Below are positions 11,035 to 22,170 of a DNA stretch of 64,000 bases, piece after piece; position 1 is the first letter of the stretch; each line of letters begins with the position of its first letter. The notes beneath the pieces are model-generated. The model had not been told where the DNA came from, ran no database searches, and worked only from the letters and a program-made list of their open reading frames with translations. The DNA is taken from contig JAJKFJ010020701.1 in NCBI GenBank assembly GCA_027382625.1, positions 112,885 to 176,884 on the forward strand, in the 5' to 3' direction. Both the position numbers and the translations under genes were made by a program. The DNA is from Tetmemena sp. SeJ-2015 (taxonomy: Eukaryota; Ciliophora; Spirotrichea; Sporadotrichida; Oxytrichidae).

Positions 11035-12663
11035 TTTTCCTTTTTATTGTAATCACTTCAAATCTGTATTCAAAGACTTGAAGGAGATTCTTGAAAGTTA
11101 TCATTAAGCAGTAGAGCCAAAGCCTTTCAACTTCTACGATTTGCTGAGAGACATTCTTGAAATAAACGGTTTAGTTGAAAACTTCAAGGACATTTCCTTC
11201 CAGCCTTTGTAGACTTTTATTCAGCAACAGAAACCCTCAAGATAACAAAATAGAATTTGTGAATTATATTAATTTGAAAGAATTAAGTTCATGATGATTC
11301 CTTCCTATTATAAGTTTGTGATAGCTTCTGCCCTTGAGGTGGAAACTATATTTGGCTAAAAAGACAGATTAAAAGTACTCAGAAGTTAACCACTATAAAA
11401 TCTTGCCTCTCAAAAATAACAATTAGAATTTTTCTACTTATAGAAACTAAATGTAACAGCAATTTATGTAATTTAAAGCAATATTTTAGCTATAAGGTTA
11501 TAAATCTGGACTATAGGGTGGGATCAACATAAGAATTGAAGATTTGGAGGAGATATAAAGAAAACAGAGGGAATAAAGACTCGATCAAACTAAATACATC
11601 GAAATTCAGAGGCGGTTTATAATAAATGATCCATTAAATAAGGAATATTTAAAACTTAAATGCATTATAAATTATTAAGAGAAGTACTAATCTAAGAATG
11701 AAATAGGGATAGATTCTGTGATAAATAAGAGAGAAGATTAAATTATTCTATTGTATATAATATCTAAAGACTTTGACTTTTGGGTGAGCTTGGATACTAA
11801 CATGTCAAAATAAATAGTATAAGAGATTATAGTGAGGATGCTTTCCCAGAGAATTTTCAGCATAAGAACCCCGACTAAAAGATGCCTTTGATTTGCGATT
11901 TCGCAAACAGTTACATTGGTGGAGGCACTTTGGGAAGGGGCCTAGCACAAGAAGAGATCTTGTTTCTTATATTCCCTCAAATGTTTGTCTCCACTCTAGT
12001 CTGTGAGAGAATGGGCGATAATGAGGTAAATAATTTGTTTTCAAGAACTTAGAGAGATTTGCAGATTACACTGGATATAGTTATGATAAAATTAATAAGG
12101 ATTAAATGAATGTAAAGTGTTATAAATAGTTCAACTCTAGAATACAAAGAAATAGACAGGTAGGTTTAAAGAGTCTATCTTTATAGACTTCTAAACCTTA
12201 AGCGTAATTCAAAATGAACTTTATCCTCCGAGAATTGAACAAAGCCTTCATAGCCTTCATGGAAGATGAATCAGACTATTACAAAATTTTAATTAGCTAT
12301 AGAAATCTAATTCAGCCCTATTCATAATTATAACAAGGGGAGCAAGCGATATCAACTGGGAAGTGGGGCTGCGGAGCTTTCAAAGGTCATCCGCAACTGA
12401 AATTCATAATTCAATGGATGGCAGCCTCTGCTCAGAAAAGGCCAATGATCTTCAGTACATTTGGAGAGATAGCTCTGCTCGAAAAACTCCCAGAAATAGT
12501 AAAGCTCTTGGCTAAGAGAACTGTTGGAGAAGTCATGATATATCTAGACAGGTATTCTCACTCAAATATATTCTCAAGAGCATCACCAAATTATAAGAAA
12601 ATGATAAGCATATTTTATGACACCTATTCGACAGTATCTTTCATCAGATTTTTAAATAGATGA
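11035..12663 (+). CDS. poly(ADP-ribose) glycohydrolase (PARG), copy A
   Basis: PARG hydrolyses poly(ADP-ribose) chains to free ADP-ribose. In order the sequence shows the N-terminal accessory region (FKDLKEILES...FVIASALEVET), the KLKCIINYQEKY segment, and the PARG signature ICDFANSYIGGGTLGRGLAQ followed by EE, with both catalytic glutamates. Next comes LFLIFPQMFVSTLVCERMGD and, further on, FILRELNKAFIAFMED, GKWGCGAFKGHPQLKFIIQW and LAKRTVGEVMIYLD. TGA is at 12,661-12,663. Many TAA/TAG codons are Gln. One base is missing near an AAAA run at about 11,808 between the N-terminal and catalytic frames. I could not find the initiator Met: the frame opens after a TGA near 11,015, so a first segment may lie elsewhere. 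Nuclear or cytosolic action is inferred from the family. Confidence 0.85.
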
Positions 12664-13612
12664 GTGGGAAAAACTAAGAAAAGAAAGGAGACTCAAAGAT
12701 GAGGAGTAGATTATGATGTGAAAGTAATTGTAATTTAAAATTGATTCGTAAAGCTTAACACACTTATTTAAGATATTTATTAAATACTCATAAAGTTTTG
12801 ATATTGTCAATCTCTGTTTAAAGTTGAGTAAGCTCTTGCTTTTAACTTATTCTTGGCACTATTTTCTGATTTCTCAAATTATAATTTTAAGTTCATTCAT
12901 CTCTTCTACTGCTATTTAGCTTACTGTTCATTTTCAAAAGGAACCTTGAGTTTGAAGAATCCTCGCCATTTGAGCTTTCTTTGATAGTTTTGGCTTAGAT
13001 TATAAAAATATCAAATAATTTTAAAATACAAGTCTCTAAAAGATAAATATTACAACTAGGTGAGCTGTCTATCTAGTGAAGATTAATCAAGCGTTTGTCC
13101 TCTCATTATTTACACTCTTATTTATTTGAAATAGGGTTTGGACAGAAGACTCTCGTCTGCAGCTTTGCTGTTTTCATTTATACTTAGATCATTTTCCAAA
13201 GTGTCTGCAATAAAACTATCCTCTTTGTTATCTATTATCTTCAAAGCTGGAATTTGATTAATTTAAGACTTAGAACTTATTAGAGTAGTCTTTTCAGGGT
13301 CCTTGTTTTCTTATCTTGAAGCTTGCCTTGATTGCTTTTTCAAGATTGCACTTTCTTTTTCAATTTGCTCTATCAAGAATTCCCCAAAAGTTATTCTAAG
13401 AAATAAAGTGATGATACATTTGCAAGCTGATGGCTTGTAGTTTTTGAAGAAGGTGTTTTTCGTTGATAAAATAAAAATAATTAGTGTATATCCATTTATT
13501 CTACTAACTTATTTTAACGCCAATTCAAGCTTTGATAATTTCTTTTTGGACATCTTAGCGCCGGAAGCCTATCTGCTTAGTCTTTCAGATTACAGCATAG
13601 CTTATTTAATTA
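12664..13612. other. AT-rich DNA between PARG copy A and the next minus-strand gene
   Basis: Roughly 950 bp. Patches look coding-like on the minus strand (Ser/Glu-rich, 12,900-13,400), but no frame is coherent for more than a few dozen codons. Nothing firm. Confidence 0.35.
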
Positions 13613-14098
13613 TCAATTTTTTTCCTGGAAGAAGTTGGAGCGGTCTGACTTGAGCCCACCTGCTCCTCTGAGTTCGTGGATATCGATGCCTAGTTTCTCT
13701 GCTTGGGCGATCTTCTAATTCTCAAGCAGTCGCTGGTAAGCCAGATACTTCCTGTACAACCAGGAATCACTTGTCTTGAATAGCATGCGGTTTATGTGGT
13801 CCACGTAGAACTGGATATTTTAAAATTTACACTTCAATTAATATCATTTAGCTTAAACAGCTTCTGCTAACTGAGCAAGGCTCCTTTCTGGCCTGATTTA
13901 TTATGATCGTTTCCAAACTAGTCTAAATCAGTCATTAACATCATCTTTCATATGTGTTATATTTTCATATAGGTTTATTTATAACCTATCTATAATCTTG
14001 ATTCCATCTTTTCTGCTTTTGAGTTTCTTTTCAAGCTTTGCCTTCTGCTTAGCTTAGCTTTCGTGCTTTACGTAATACATATATTTAGGCCTGAACAT
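13613..14098 (-). CDS. helical protein of unknown family, copy A
   Basis: ATG at 14,096-14,098 (MFRPKYMYYVKHESQAKQKA) starts a basic helix. After an unresolved gap comes a strongly coding segment at 13,630-13,840: FYVDHINRMLFKTSDSWLYR, KYLAYQRLLENQKIAQAEKL and GIDIHELRGAGGLKSDRSN. TGA lies at 13,613-13,615. In-frame TAG is Gln. The segment from KYLAYQ to SDRSN recurs in decayed form at 19,190-19,325, making this gene part of the three-gene tandem block. No known domain recognised; the end may continue in another exon. Confidence 0.5.
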
Positions 14099-15469
14099 CT
14101 TAGTGAAAGTTGGTAGTTTCCAGGTATTTTGTGTTCATCAATCTGGAAGATAGCTTTGAAGAAATCAGGGGCTTAGAAATCCCTCCCCTCCTAGGAGAGA
14201 CTACTCCCCCCAGCTTTGATGTTAGATTTCTTAACCTGTATCTTTAATTTAAGATAAAAGAAATTTGCTATAATTTATTAACTTTTGTTCCTCTAGTAAA
14301 TTCAAAGTGCCTATTGATTCTTGAAGGAGGTTAGAATTAATTTTCCTCCTTCTCACCATCGCTTTACTGTCCTGAAAGTGTAATTTATTATACTATCTTC
14401 TTATTAAAAAAGTTACTCATTCCAGCCGCACTCACCCCATCTATAGTTATTTAAAGTGCAAAATGCTTATGAATTTGTCATTTAGACTTTCAGTAAAGTC
14501 AGACTTCTCTGCTGGCAATTACAATATCTTTTTATCTTTAATTAAGTATGCCTTAATAAATTTATAATATTTAAGGGAATTTCAATTCTAATTGCATAGT
14601 ATTTTTAATTCTATTAACTCCACAAGCTACTGAGAAGTTAAGAAATGGATATGAAATAATCGACTTGAGAATGATTTGATTAGTTTGAAACAACTTGCTA
14701 ATTTCTTTTGGCTTTGATATTTACATGACTTTAAATTTCTTTTAAGGAGGATTGCTTAGGACGTTCTCTTAAGACAGAATGCTTCAAATACTATATATTG
14801 ATTACGTTTCCTTTGTTAAACAGTGAAAAATATTTATAGAAAAATTATAAAATATACTCTTATGGATATAATTGTCCAAATTTATATTGTAGCTCTAGTG
14901 TTCATCGAATTACACTCGTTTCAATAAAAAATTAAATTTAACATTAATTACTTTTGATTGGATAATAAATTTATATATGATTTAAGTGTGGAGCTGATAC
15001 TGAATTGCCCCCGATTATTGCTTTAAACTCTAAATTAATTTACTTTTAAACCAAAAAAGTCTCATTTTTGCAGATAAATTTGCTTAAATAGAGTTAAAAT
15101 ATATAAGTGTATTCAGCTGTTTTAAGATGGGAGGATCTCTCAGGTGAGATATCGCACTTTAATGACTATCCTTCAGGGAAATCTAAATTTGATTTAATGC
15201 AGATGTTAAAGATCAAAAATAAAAATAAAAAAAATATCAAAATTTTTGAAATACATTGGTATATTTTTGCGAGAGAGTAGTCTCCTGAGAGCTTGCGGAC
15301 TAATTAATTTGAAAGCTATCATTTAGTGCGTATTTGTATTGCTGCTTCGTTCTTTTAATATCTCTAATAAGTAATTTAAGTATTATTTATCTGAGTTAGA
15401 GCTTTGGTAAGATGAGTGCAAGCTGTTTTCACCTGACATGTTTTGATGGAGACTTATAAAATCAAGATT
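14099..15469. other. AT-rich spacer between the two duplicated blocks
   Basis: About 1.4 kb with very low GC from 14,220 to 15,430. No coherent gene or structured repeat seen. It separates duplicated block A (10.1-14.1 kb) from block B (15.5-19.3 kb). Confidence 0.5.
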
Positions 15470-16219
15470 TAGCATAAATTATCATCTTAAATTATGAATG
15501 ACTGCAGAAAACACATTTACTTCCATAGTACTTTAGGCACACTCCCAATAGCACTATCAACAGCATGGCAGCATACAAAGAAACAAACAAACTATTTAAT
15601 ATTATTTCTAGAACTCATAGATTACTTATGTAAATAAAAAGTAAAGACAAGTATATTTCGTAAAAAATTAAAAAAGTAGATTCATAGTATAAATTTTTTA
15701 CAAAGAAAATTTAAACACTCGCCATGAAAATTAAGATTCTCCAATAACTACACTATTCATATATTTTTGAGTTAACATTTATGGGTCTAGAAAAACAAAA
15801 ATTACTGGAGTGCTGGGTGAAAGGGAAGGGGGTGTTGTCAATGACTACCTTGGAATCGTTGAAGGAGAACTCAATGAGGTTGTCTGTGTTGAAGTTGTAC
15901 TCAATGGTCCACGGTTCAGCTGTGAGCGTCTGCTATCCTCCAAGAAGGAGCAGTGCTTGTTCCACTACTTCTTCTCCACTGCGCGTTGGTAGCACTCCAG
16001 GTCTTCTTCCGACGAAAGGAAGAAGAAGTCGAAGTTAAATAAAAAATTACTCTTATTATGATGATGAGTTTGCATTTGCGTTGGCTTGCGCTGACCTGAT
16101 GATGATATTCTGCTGGATGTTGGTGTAGCTGCTTTAGAAGATACTGTGTAATTGACTCTAAAATTCTAAAATGTAGTAGTCTCCCAAGTCCACCTACACT
16201 TGAATTGAATTTTATCATT
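15470..16219 (-). CDS. single-pass membrane protein, copy B
   Basis: Paralogue of the gene at 10,147-11,005. From the 5' side it has LHQHPAEYHHQVSASQRKCK followed by LIIIIRVIFYLT, then the conserved NFDFFFLSSEEDLECYQRAV block (15,804-16,037), and further on a separate transmembrane segment at about 15,500-15,590 (YAAMLLIVLLGVCLKYYGSK) comparable to copy A's AAMLMIKYY. One base is missing relative to copy A at 15,905 (CGTGGACC versus CGTGGACGC), which breaks the frame: either a sequencing error or the first lesion of a pseudogene. Outside the block the copies have diverged strongly. Confidence 0.5.
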
Positions 16220-16499
16220 AATATAAGAGTTTAAAATTTTCATATTCTTTTTAGATATTGAGAGCTTTTTCTTATCTCTATAAATCAAAATTGGTTGCCT
16301 ATTTCTTGATACTATAATTTATATCTATTTACTTATTTTAATTTATAAACTTAATCTTTTGATCATACAATAAATTTTCTTAAATAGAACTTAAATCCAA
16401 TTTTTTTAATTTTTTTTATGTTCTTGGGCAGTCTTCTTATTAGAATAAACTTTTTAACTTACTCTAACGTTGTTGAAGAAAAGGCGTAGTGACTTAGAA

Positions 16500-18240
16500 T
16501 GGACTAGAGAGATCGAAATTAAGAGTACCCAAAGACTGACTAGAGTGGAAATGAGTTAACTCTTCTTTATCTTTGTGGCTTATTTGTGAAATAGTTTCAT
16601 TTTATAATGTAGAACAATTGTAATTAAAAGATTTATTTACTTTTTTCTAAAAAAAAAACTTTTAGATCTATTAAGAGCTGGAGATTAATCAAAATAGAGA
16701 ATAGTATTATAGAGTTGAGTAGAATAATAATTACAACAAATATTATGGAACAGATAGACACATCCTCAAAGTAAAGACCCAAGCTTATTGATGAAAGTGT
16801 ATTCAACAGATTTACACTTCACATACAAAAATAAATCAACTTATGAGTTAAGTTTACATTATAAATACTTCCTCCTCCCATTAATGAATTCTGAGATATA
16901 CTCACTTTATTAAATTAGTTGATTAATGAAGAGGAGAAAAAGAGAAACTAAGAAGAAGAAAAGAAGGGAGAAGCCTAGAAGAGAAAAGATAATTAAATGA
17001 CTTAAGCAATGGCGGAAGAAGATGACCAGAAATTTGATTATGATCCCGATACTCCTTACTTGCTCCTCCCACATCACTTCAAATTATTTCTTTTTACAAA
17101 ATAAAACTTATTTATAAAGATTATTATGAGGATTAAATGGAAGGGGCCTGAGTATTTTTTATTAAGTTCATTTGCGACAAGCTAATGAAGTTTGTGATAG
17201 CTTCAAAACTGAGAATTCACTAAGTTTTATTGGTATAATAGAGAGGGTTTGAGAAATTTGCCTCTCAGAACGTTTTGAAATTCTCAGATAACGCTTTAAG
17301 CTCATTTTATTTTAAAGTAAGCTGCTAATTTTATCTTTTTGTAAAATATAATAGATTAAAGCATTTTAAATATTTTGATCCGGTCAGCGAACCCCAGGGA
17401 AATAAAAGTATGAAGGGCTTTCATCTAATATTTGAAAGTACCTCAGTAGTTAAATTCTATGATCCGGCAAGAACCAGGATAATTAAAAGGTGATAGAAAT
17501 TCACTATAAACTATTTTATATTAATATTAACTTTAATAACATTACTAGAAGCATTATACTTTTCAAGACGTTGATTAAAACTCTTAAATTATTTAATAAT
17601 AATAATAATTATTAACAATATTTAAATTAGCAAAGATAACTACTCAAACTTAGACTTTGACAAAAATCTTTCTTTGAAAATATTCAAGTCAAAATAAATA
17701 ACACTGGAACATGTAAAGAAAATTGAGGATGCTTATAAATATAAAAAAATAGAAATGAATCAAGGTTTAGAATATTTGTGAGTTTCCAGAAGTAGCTTTC
17801 ATATTTTCTATTTGGCTAATAATGAGGTGATTCATTTCAAGAATTAATTATTATAATATATGAATAAAAATATTATAATTTATGCTTTTATATTCATATA
17901 AAAGAAATAGACGAGATCTTTTTCATTAAAGCAGAGGAGGAGAGATATAGTAGCTCTTGATGCTATCAAGTTCATGCCTTCTAAACCTGAGTTATAAATA
18001 AATATAATAATCCTTAAATAAAGTTAAATTTATTTTTAAATGGAAAACAAAAGTACAATATAAATTAAACATTAAATAAATGTTCATGAAAAAAAATATT
18101 CAGTTCTTAATTATTAGAAGTTTATTTAGGTATTCTCAGAGCCCTCAAAAGCATTCATTATAAAAATCACATAGATAAAAAGTATCTTGAAGATGAACGA
18201 GAGTGATGAGTACAAAATTATAATTCCACTTAATTTTTTC
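16500..18240 (+). pseudogene. decayed PARG paralogue, copy B
   Basis: Weak but ordered similarity to PARG copy A: DPDTPYLLLPHHFK (about 17,040), FVIASKLRI (about 17,190, compare FVIASALEV), FEKFASQN (about 17,250), RDIVALDAIKF (about 17,950, matching the E/R-I-V-A-I-D-A-L motif of PARGs, which copy A lacks), ILRALK and EDERE (about 18,140-18,200). I cannot find a GGG...QEE catalytic signature, and the stretches are separated by AT-rich sequence with stops. The order mirrors copy A, which supports origin by the same block duplication. It could instead be a germline gene whose other pieces lie elsewhere. Confidence 0.45.
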
Positions 18241-19023
18241 TTGCCTAGGACTTAAGATCTTGGCAGATTTAAAATGATTTCCAAAAGCTTCTGATCTATT
18301 ACATCTCTTCTCATATTTAAATTAGCTGTGGATAGTTTTGCTTTATAAAAACATATTCTATAAATTTAATATCGTTAATAATTAAATAGCTTCTTGCAAT
18401 CGAGTCAGCTATTGAAGTTAAAATTAATAAATTAAGCTCTGAGATTTAGTCTGACTGGGCTAATTTGCTAATTCTTGTCTTAAGAACCATTTTTATCTTC
18501 TGTTTAGTTCATATGCTCAGCTAGTCAAAGCTCTAAAAAATAAATTTTAAAAGTAAACTATGTTTCGAATTTCAAAATAAAAGAAACTAAAATTCACATT
18601 AAATTCCAGCTTTGATCAATAATTTAAATCAAATTAAAAAAAGAATACTTTGATTTTCAATAAATAATGGGGTATTAGTGGCACTTTTGCATCACTTTGC
18701 GGCAACTAGGTGAACCTCCTTGCACTATTTATATTTAGACACTCTTTGTTAGACGTTGAAATAGGAGTCTATTACAAATAGCAACCTCAATAGTCTTTCT
18801 TTTTAGAGTTTAAATATAATTGAAATGCTTATCAACTCTCCATTATAGATAATCTTAAATAGTTTCATCATAAAAGTTATCTTATTTGGCCTCGATCCAT
18901 TTGCAATAATCCCATAAGTTTTTCGTTGATCTTTGCTTTTAAACGCTTCAATATTGAAAGTGGTTTCTACTTCATCTAGAAATAAATATATTGAATTAAA
19001 ATTTTAATCACTTCTCTAAAGGA
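18241..19023. other. AT-rich DNA, no gene recognised
   Basis: Nearly 800 bp without a coherent frame. Part may be degenerate sequence of duplicated block B. Confidence 0.4.
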
Positions 19024-19325
19024 TCAAGAGAACCTTTTGATAATTTATGGTAAGTCAAAATTTTAAAGTCTTGCAGATGCAATTTAAGATGTTTGGAGAG
19101 TAGATTTTGAAATCTAACTTTGCATGTTCTTAGCTTCAGCATCCTCATTAAAAATAATAAATAAATTCTTAAAGACCTCTCTCATTCTCTGGAAGACGTT
19201 GGAGAGGTCAGACTTGAGTCCACCTGCATTTTTGAGCTCATGTAAAAAGAAATTTAGCATCTACACTTATGAAAAATTAAATTATAGAGCAGTTGCTGGT
19301 AAGCCAGATACTTTCATTTATGATA
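19024..19325 (-). pseudogene. fragment of the helical gene, copy B
   Basis: The sequence encoding KYLAYQ (about 19,315) and HELKNAGGLKSDLSNVFQRM (about 19,190-19,240) is clearly homologous to 13,640-13,770. The roughly 65 bp between them has been replaced by unrelated AT-rich sequence of almost the same length and is out of frame by one. Upstream exons seen in copy A are absent; the match stops abruptly at GAAAGTATCTGGC. Downstream the frame stays open to TGA at 19,024-19,026. Confidence 0.5.
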
Positions 19326-19391
19326 ACACTCTTTAAAATTGAATTTAATTCTGATTTTGTGGTTAATGTGAAAGGGATTCATAAATTAAAG

Positions 19392-20263
19392 TCATCGGTA
19401 ATAAATGTCCCTTATAAATATGAGTGATTATAGATTTATCTATAGAGCTTAGCTGTCGTCAGAGTCGTATACTTGCTCTATGCCGTAGTATTAGTTGAAA
19501 ATCTTAGTGAGTTTCTTGAATTGATCCTTGCTTGCAACCCTTATAGTTTTCGATTCATCCATCTTAAATTAACATAGTCACCAAGTGTCAATAAGAAGTT
19601 TTGCTTATTTTTCAGCCCTGAAAGCTTGAGTAGTAGGTAGATCTCTCATCTCTACCTCTCATGCCCTCAGCGTTACTCATGAAAACTTTTTATTGTCAAC
19701 CATCTATGTTGTACTTCTGCCTCGTCCCACCTCTTGCATTTTCTATGATCCCTCTAAGTTTATCCCTGAGCAGTTCTCTCTCAGCATCTCCAGACTTGAA
19801 TTTCTAAGATGGAGAGTACTGAGTCATAAAGGAGAGTGACTGCATTCGCTGTTAGTGATAATTTTTAGAAGTTTTATTCAGGAAAGGACTTTCAATACTA
19901 ATCTGCTGGCAGAACCAGTTGATGATGTTGCTATTAAAACGGAGAGACGGTGTCTTGGACTAAGTTATTGCCAGAGGGTTGTTGCTAAATATAGACTGAG
20001 GAACGCTTCTTATTAGAGAGCATCATTTTCCCTTGAGAGCGAGCTTTTTAATGGACGATGAAGGAGTTTTCAGTACTTTAGCCTTCATACTGAGTGATGA
20101 ACATAGAAGAATCTGACTTCTTTTGAAGATTCTGATAAGTATCGTATTTTAGTTGATGGCCTTGATTTCTAGAGGCCGATTTGATATTGGAATAAAGTTA
20201 AAGCGCTTAAGCGTTTGAACTTGCATTATTTGTAGTAGAGCTTCGCCTTGAGAATAAATCCAT
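19392..20263 (-). CDS. Ser/Gln-rich gene, function unknown
   Basis: ATG at 20,261-20,263 starts MDLFSRRSSTTNNASSNAQA. Two overlapping frames are used in turn (a one-base change near 20,030), giving SKTPSLRFNSNIINWFCQQI and FKSGDAERELLRDKLRGIIE, which has a helical pattern. A downstream piece, MDESKTIRVASKDQFKKLTK, IFNQYYGIEQVYDSDDS, opens at 19,562 and runs to TGA 19,392-19,394. An in-frame TGA at 19,696 lies between, so the C-terminal piece may be a later exon or a separate small gene. No known domain. Confidence 0.5.
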
Positions 20264-20825
20264 TTAAAATTTCATAATTATGCAACAGCATCATCGTTAC
20301 TGATTATATTGAACTATTGACAAGAAGCATAAATCATTAGATAAGATGACTTTTGAGATCCTGAATCACAATTTAAGGAGTCAAATTGTCTTATTGAATG
20401 TATGAATGCTTATTGATTCATTAGTTTGCTTTCGATTTTTATGTTAAGCGACCTCTACTCCTTAAAAGCTTGTCCCTTGAGTTAAAAAAGAATTTCGATC
20501 ATTTGAAAACTTTATTAAATTATGAATGAGAGTTGTTAAGTAGTTCTTGAGGATTGACTTTGACTTAAACTGGCGAGAGGATTAGGCATTAAAGTCTATG
20601 AAGGTCTAGTTTTAGAGACCTCCGGGCAATTTACTTTGTGCAACAGAATTTGGAAATAAAGTAAGAGTATTGTATTAGGCAGCAGCCTAATAGTCTGAAT
20701 TGTGTAGATCTTTGCTATAGTGTTAAATCTAAGGAAGCTTTTAGAGATTAGCTAATTAGCTCTGATCTAAATTTAATACACTCGTTTCATAGACTACGAT
20801 TAAAGTAAAAAAAAGATATTTTCCA

Positions 20826-22010
20826 TCACGATTCTCTCCTATCATAAAATGTCTCACTTGGGATTGGCTCTAAACTTTTTTAATTCTTATGAGATCTAAA
20901 CTTCTGCTATCCTTTATTTGCCTCAATCTTATACTTAAGCATGACTTCTCTCTTGAACTTTTCTGGATCTGACTGTAGTTAATGATGGTATTTATATATG
21001 TAAAGCTCGTTGTTAGAGACTAAAATATTTTAAAGTGTTCATTAAAAAGCTATAAAGACTTTCTTCTCAAGACCCAATTTCTTCTTAATGAAGCCAGTGT
21101 AAATACCTAGCATCTACTCAGATACCTCATTCGCTCGCTCTTTAGATTTAGGCTGAAGAGGTCAATTTAAACTGGCATTTGTTGAAGAATTGTTCTCAAT
21201 TACTTGGCCGTTTCTTGATTTTGAGCCACCACCCTGAGTGCTCAACCCCAATAAAGTGGAGTTCCTATTCATCTCAGTCTTAATTTAATCAAACATACTA
21301 GAAATTAAAGCACTTAAATCTTGACAGGACTATCCTTGTTGGTAGAGTTTTTATTAGCAGCCTGTGTAGATTTCTCAGCATCTGTTTCTCTCTCCCTTTA
21401 CAAGTCACCTTACTTTTGTTGCTCTATGGCTATTCCACTTATGGAGGGTAGCTAGTCGTACCTGATTTTCTTTTGTTCTCTATCAAGCTACCTCTTTTTC
21501 TAATGAAGTAGTTCATATTCTAGCAGTGGACTCACAAAGTCCTCTACCTCGCTCTGTCGAAGCCTATCTGTCCCTAATTCATCATGATCATCAATAAGGA
21601 ATATCTTCTATCTTCTTTATTGATGATCTGAAACTTCCTCAGCTTATTTTTGAAGCTTCTCTAGTTCTAGTTGTTGCTGCTACCTTTTAAAAGACTTCTT
21701 ATCAGACAGCTTCATTTTCCCACTCGCAGCTACTGGTGGTTGCAACTGATTCTAAACTCATTCACATATAATAATAAATACAATACAAATGATTCTAGCT
21801 CCCCTAATGTTCCAGCTAATAAAATGATAAAAAGGATCATGATGATAGTAGTAGCATTTTTATGATTAACTAATGCTGATCAGTGTAGGCAAGAGCAGTC
21901 TGGCTGTTTATGCTGCCTCTCAAATTGGTGGAGAATTTTTCCTAGGAGGAGTCATGATGCAGGTTCTGTGAGGTTTCTCTGACTGATGAGAGTAGTTTAG
22001 CCGTGCTCAT
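20826..22010 (-). CDS. coiled-coil protein with possible PH-like C-terminal domain
   Basis: ATG at 22,008-22,010 starts MSTAKLLSSVRETSQNLHHD. After a 130-bp insert the frame continues with AASGKMKLSDKKSFKRQQQQ, a long Gln/Glu-rich coiled coil, MFDQIKTEMNRNSTLLGLST and GIYTGFIKKKLGLEKKV. A 39-bp insert follows, then SNNELYIYKYHHQLQSDPEK and FKREVMLKYKIEANKG; TGA is at 20,826-20,828. The GFIKKK...ELYIYK arrangement recalls the first strands of a PH domain, but this is a suggestion only. A TGA near 21,180 and a one-base change near 21,310 remain unexplained. Confidence 0.55.
21017..21060 (-). other. internal eliminated sequence, 39 bp, 5-bp repeat AGACT
   Basis: AGACT at 21,017-21,021 and 21,056-21,060. 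Removal of 39 bp joins KKKLGLEKKV to SNNELYIYKY in frame and deletes the stop in between. Confidence 0.65.
21746..21880 (-). other. internal eliminated sequence, 130 bp, 5-bp repeat CTGAT
   Basis: CTGAT at 21,746-21,750 and 21,876-21,880. Removing 130 bp of AT-rich DNA joins TALAYTDQ to LQPPVAASGKMKLSDKK in frame. Confidence 0.65.
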
Positions 22011-22170
22011 TATCTAATTTATAAATTAAATCAACCTAATGATGATAGAGAATAATCGCACAAATAATAATAATCCATCCAAGATTTACTATTTAAATCC
22101 CTCATACTCTCGATAACTTAACTCACCTTGTATTAAAAAAGAAAGATTAGGATATAAGGAATCACAAAAT

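Noticed and set aside
15781..16218. Three overlapping ORFs near 15.8-16.2 kb as separate genes
   Set aside because: They are other frames of the membrane-protein paralogue; synonymous-only divergence identifies the true minus-strand frame.
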